Shown here piece by piece: positions 29,221 through 32,133 of a stretch of 32,133 nucleotides of DNA. This DNA is from Blastochloris sp. (GTDB lineage Bacteria; Verrucomicrobiota; Verrucomicrobiia; Methylacidiphilales; JAAUTS01). Both the position numbers and the translations under genes were made by a program. The stretch's first letter is position 1, and each line of letters starts with the position of its first letter. The stretch covers positions 1 to 32,133 of the forward strand of contig JAAUTS010000016.1 in assembly GCA_012031345.1 (NCBI GenBank), read 5' to 3'. The notes beneath the pieces are model-generated. The model saw only the letters and a program-made list of their open reading frames with translations, ran no database searches and was not told the origin of the DNA.

Positions 29221-30588
29221 ATGCTAATGAAAATATTTCCAGAAAAATGGCAGGTTTATGCAGGACTGTTCAGAAATCTACTCAAAGCCAGAAAAAATCT
29301 GATTGAAGTTTGGCCTCCTGAATTTTATTCGGATGAATTCATCAAAATCGAGCTGCCTTGGGGTGCCCCGATTTTTATCATTAATCATCCTGACGATGTC
29401 CGAAGTGTAATGGTGGATCGTGCGGCAGGCTACATCAAGAGCCGGTCCAATGTGCAAACTCTGAAGCCACTTCTGGGCGATGGATTATTTGTGAGTGAAG
29501 GGGCGCTTTGGCGACGGCAGAGAAAAATTGCCGCTCCTTCCACCCATGGCAACCGGATGGCGGCTTACGCCCAAATCATTCTTGATGAAGCTGAGTTGTG
29601 GGAGCAGAACCTGCTGGCGCAGCCTGTCGCGGAAACTGATCTGAGTAAATCCCTGACCATGTTGACGGCGGAAATCATCAGTCGAATCATGTTCGGATAT
29701 CGCCTGGGTCAGGGTAACGAGATCCTTTATCGGGCTTTTGCGGAATATCAGGCATCACATGGTCGGGTGCATCTTTCAGAGTTGTTGAGGATACCGGATT
29801 GGTTGCCTCGACCCAGTATGTGGAAGGGGCGGCGGGCGGTACGAAGAGTTGATCAGGTTATGCTGCAAATCCTGAGTTGTCATAAGTCGGTGGAGAGAGC
29901 TTCGGAAGAAGACAATCTGTTGGACATGTTGTTGGAGTATCGGGATGAAGAGGGGAAGGGTATGGCACCAGATTTGATACGGGACGAGATGGTGAGTATA
30001 TTTTTGGCGGGTCATGAGACAACGGCACTGACCCTGGGTTGGATCTTTCACTTGTTGGAAAAACATCCCGAGGTGGAGTCCCGGCTCCATGAAGAGTTGG
30101 ATGTTGTCCTGGGTGACCGCAAACCGGAGTTTGGGGATTATCCGCGACTGCCTTACACCAAAGCGGTGGTGGAGGAGACCCTGAGATTGTATCCTCCGGT
30201 GCATGTCTTTTCCAGGGAGGCCGTGGAGGAGGATTGTCTCCGTGGCAATGCCATTCCGAAAGGTTCATTTGTCATCATTTCCTCATGGCTCTTACATCGT
30301 CACCAAAAGTATTGGAAAAATCCTGAAGAGTTTAAGCCGGAGCGCTTTCTACCGGAGAATGTCGATGGGCAGTTGCCGTATGCGTATATTCCGTTCGGGG
30401 CTGGACCCCGGATCTGTTTGGGAAAACATCTGGGGTTGATGGAGAGTGTTCTGATTCTGGCCACCTTGGCCCGGCGTTTTGAGTTCAGGCAGGTGGAGGC
30501 GGGAGAGTTGAAACCAGTGGGCCGGATGACTCTGCGCCCGGAACAAAACATCAGGGTGCGGGTGAAAGTTCGGAATATCAACAAGTGA
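29221..30588 (+). CDS. Cytochrome P450 monooxygenase
   Basis: A soluble-type bacterial P450 of about 455 residues with no N-terminal anchor. Hallmarks are the oxygen-binding I-helix A263-G-H-E-T-T, the K-helix E319-T-L-R322 followed by LYPP, the PERF segment (KPERFLPEN) and the haem loop FGAGPRICLGKHLG with the proximal cysteine at about residue 399. The sequence type (AGHETTALTLGW, ETLRLYPPVHVFSREA) resembles bacterial P450s that hydroxylate lipids, terpenoids or carotenoids, but the substrate cannot be deduced. The start may be 29221 or 29227; the TTG at 29200 is less likely. The gene is intact and its stop is followed at once by the acyltransferase gene. A ferredoxin partner is not in the window. 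Confidence 0.95.
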   Translation: MLMKIFPEKWQVYAGLFRNLLKARKNLIEVWPPEFYSDEFIKIELPWGAPIFIINHPDDVRSVMVDRAAGYIKSRSNVQTLKPLLGDGLFVSEGALWRRQRKIAAPSTHGNRMAAYAQIILDEAELWEQNLLAQPVAETDLSKSLTMLTAEIISRIMFGYRLGQGNEILYRAFAEYQASHGRVHLSELLRIPDWLPRPSMWKGRRAVRRVDQVMLQILSCHKSVERASEEDNLLDMLLEYRDEEGKGMAPDLIRDEMVSIFLAGHETTALTLGWIFHLLEKHPEVESRLHEELDVVLGDRKPEFGDYPRLPYTKAVVEETLRLYPPVHVFSREAVEEDCLRGNAIPKGSFVIISSWLLHRHQKYWKNPEEFKPERFLPENVDGQLPYAYIPFGAGPRICLGKHLGLMESVLILATLARRFEFRQVEAGELKPVGRMTLRPEQNIRVRVKVRNINK

Positions 30589-30599
30589 GGGAGAGACGT

Positions 30600-31931
30600 G
30601 TGAATCACATGAGATTAACGCCGTTGGAGGAATATTTTTATTGGGAAAGCTGCGGAGAGTTTCCCAACATTATTTTGGGTCGCTTGACGTTTCAGGGGAA
30701 ATTTCAACGTGAAGCTCTGGAGGCGTCTTTTCGTGAGTTGCATGATCGACATCCGCTACTCCGCTGTGTGATTGAGGAAAGATGGGGGCGGCTTTACTGG
30801 AAAATTCAGAAGAACTTTGTTTCCTCCCTGGAATGGAATGTTGAGTTGTTGGACAATGGTTTGCCTGCTTGGGAGGCGGGAGATCTGCGGCACAGGCCGG
30901 GATTTCAAGTAGTGCTCATGGAAGGAGGCGGAGTGACTGAAGTGTTTTTCCGCTTGGAGCATGTCATCTGTGACGCCAAAGCTTTGGAGAACGTTTGGGT
31001 GGATCTGCTGACTTTGTATTCCAATCGCTTGGGAGTGCTCAAGCCTCTGTCGCGCTTGAATCCCGGATTATTGAGGAGTAGGGGCGTGCGAGGACAAAGT
31101 TCCAATTGGGTTAAGCAGCTGGGAAGAAAAATTCTGGGTGCCTCACTGGCCCGGCATTTCAATGGGAAAGAGGTGGCGGCTTTGTTCCCGGAAAGCGGGA
31201 ACGCGGGAGTGCCCGCAGAAGTTAGAACTTATCCGCAAATCCTTACGGAGAAGTTGGGGGCGCAGGAATTGAGTTTGCTGAAAAAAGCGGCACTCAGAGA
31301 GCGGGTGACTTTGAATGATCTTTTAACGGTTGATTTGCAGGTTGCGGTTCGGGAACTTCGCCAAGCCAGAGGGCTGCCCTGCCTGAGTGAACCTTTGCGA
31401 ATAGTGGTTCCGGTCAGTTTGAGAAATTCGGCATCGCGCGAACTTTCCGCCTGTAATGTGATCAGCCTTATCACCATGGACCGAAGTGAGGAGGATTTGA
31501 AGGAGCCAGAGTCGCTTTTGAGACGGACGCATGAGGAGATGACGTGGATTCGGGAACAGGGCCTGCAGGCGGCTTTTCTTTCGATGTTGTCCATGTATCG
31601 ACTTCTGCCTGGTGGGCTGAAGGAATTTTGCCGGAGACAGAAAAGGCGACGTGGCACGCTGGTTTTATCCAATCTTTTGACTATATATTTTCATTCCGCG
31701 CGTGCCCTTTTGAATGAGAAAGGTTGGGTTGAAGTCAAGGGGGCGGTTTTGACCGGACTCACGTATACTGGACCTCTGCTTTCGGGAGTTCAGGTTTCTG
31801 TGGTGGCTCACATCTATGCGGGTGTCCTGCACCTGGATTTGAATTACGATTGGAAACGTGTCTCCGAAAGTGAGGCGCGCAGTCTCATGGAACGATGGCT
31901 AGCGCGCCTGCGAGCCCGTTTAGAATGCTGA
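30600..31931 (+). CDS. Condensation-fold acyltransferase-like protein
   Basis: About 443 residues with the layout of the condensation/PapA5/alcohol acetyltransferase superfamily (two CAT-like halves), which move acyl groups to an alcohol or amine. It opens with MRLTPLEEYFYWE and ELHDRHPLLRCVIEE, typical of this fold. The active motif HHxxxDG reads E-H121-V-I-C-D125-A: the second His and the Asp stay, the first His and the Gly do not. The second half has LNDLLTVDLQVAVRELR and IVVPVSLR. I used the GTG at 30600, with GGGAG upstream; the ATG at 30609 is the alternative. It lies only 11 bases after the P450, so the two are probably co-transcribed and may act on one product. It is intact. Confidence 0.8.
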   Translation: MNHMRLTPLEEYFYWESCGEFPNIILGRLTFQGKFQREALEASFRELHDRHPLLRCVIEERWGRLYWKIQKNFVSSLEWNVELLDNGLPAWEAGDLRHRPGFQVVLMEGGGVTEVFFRLEHVICDAKALENVWVDLLTLYSNRLGVLKPLSRLNPGLLRSRGVRGQSSNWVKQLGRKILGASLARHFNGKEVAALFPESGNAGVPAEVRTYPQILTEKLGAQELSLLKKAALRERVTLNDLLTVDLQVAVRELRQARGLPCLSEPLRIVVPVSLRNSASRELSACNVISLITMDRSEEDLKEPESLLRRTHEEMTWIREQGLQAAFLSMLSMYRLLPGGLKEFCRRQKRRRGTLVLSNLLTIYFHSARALLNEKGWVEVKGAVLTGLTYTGPLLSGVQVSVVAHIYAGVLHLDLNYDWKRVSESEARSLMERWLARLRARLEC

Positions 31932-32007
31932 AGAAGTGTCCCAGAATTTGGGTCAGGCCATTATGTTGCCTGTTGTTGGGAAGATATAAATCGGCTGCAA
32001 TATTTTT

Positions 32008-32017
32008 GGTTCTTCAG
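32008..32017 (+). mobile_element. Possible left end of an ISL3-like element
   Basis: GGTTCTTCAG, 45 bases before the transposase start, resembles the GGNTCTT-type tips of ISL3-family inverted repeats as I recall them. Without the right end this is only a suggestion. Confidence 0.3.
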
Positions 32018-32061
32018 TAATCTCCGTGGATTTTTCAATAGGATGGAGAGAAGCTAGGAGG

Positions 32062-32133
32062 ATGCAAGACACGGAATTTTTCCAGAAGGCTCTTGGGTTG
32101 AATGAACCTTGGGAGGTAACAAGCGTGAAGATA
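32062..32133 (+). CDS. ISL3-family transposase, first 24 codons only (cut by window edge)
   Basis: An ATG at 32062 opens a frame that runs off the window. Its start, DTEFFQKALGLNEPWEVTSV, has the characteristic ISL3-transposase opening (LFxxALGLxxPWxVxxV). An AGGAGG lies directly before the ATG, unusually close for a ribosome-binding site. If correct, an insertion sequence borders the P450/acyltransferase pair. Confidence 0.65.
   Translation, partial: MQDTEFFQKALGLNEPWEVTSVKI

Overview
This 32 kb window looks like chromosome from a Gram-negative, probably environmental bacterium. Evidence for Gram-negative is a TolB-like periplasmic propeller, a secreted rhodanese and a surface-glycan locus. 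The mix of TolB, lipoyl synthase, GH38 alpha-mannosidase, a CarR-type lycopene cyclase and large hydrophobic glycan-assembly proteins would fit the Planctomycetes-Verrucomicrobia group. That placement is an inference from gene content only. No rRNA, tRNA or CRISPR array was seen, and no gene-free stretch exceeds 300 bases.

Layout. Positions 1-8495 are GC-rich and look like core genome: tolB (partial, -), lipA (+), a secreted rhodanese (+), GH38 alpha-mannosidase (-), uvrD/pcrA-type helicase (+) and proC (-). An AT-rich secreted orphan (8543-9475, -) interrupts this, followed by apaG (-), an MBOAT-like membrane protein (-) and, divergently, a CarR-type lycopene cyclase (+). From 12403 to 20261 there is a tightly packed, partly overlapping plus-strand operon: NDP-sugar SDR, zinc-type C-methyltransferase, ThDP-dependent enzyme, FkbM methyltransferase, HAD phosphatase, NeuB-like synthase and a GT2 glycosyltransferase. 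From 20438 to 28299 there are four large membrane proteins: two paralogous GT-C-like proteins around a YfhO-like protein, then a fourth polytopic protein. The window ends with a double-domain CbiX-type chelatase, a cytochrome P450, a condensation-fold acyltransferase, and the first codons of an ISL3-like transposase cut by the window edge.

How the genes may work together. The 12.4-20.3 kb operon has three enzymes that can form carbon-carbon bonds on a sugar: the C-methyltransferase, the ThDP enzyme and the NeuB homologue. It also has a phosphatase, an O-methyltransferase and a lipid-linked glycosyltransferase. I infer that it makes an unusual branched or chain-extended sugar, which the GT2 and the GT-C-like proteins then load onto a polyprenyl carrier and a surface glycan. 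The P450 and acyltransferase may tailor a lipid or carotenoid; the lycopene cyclase is in the same window.

Data quality matters here. At least 20 single-base indels, nearly all in homopolymers, break 14 otherwise well-conserved genes, including housekeeping genes. Restoring one base at each site gives full-length proteins of normal family size, so I annotate these as whole genes with probable sequencing errors and not as pseudogenes.
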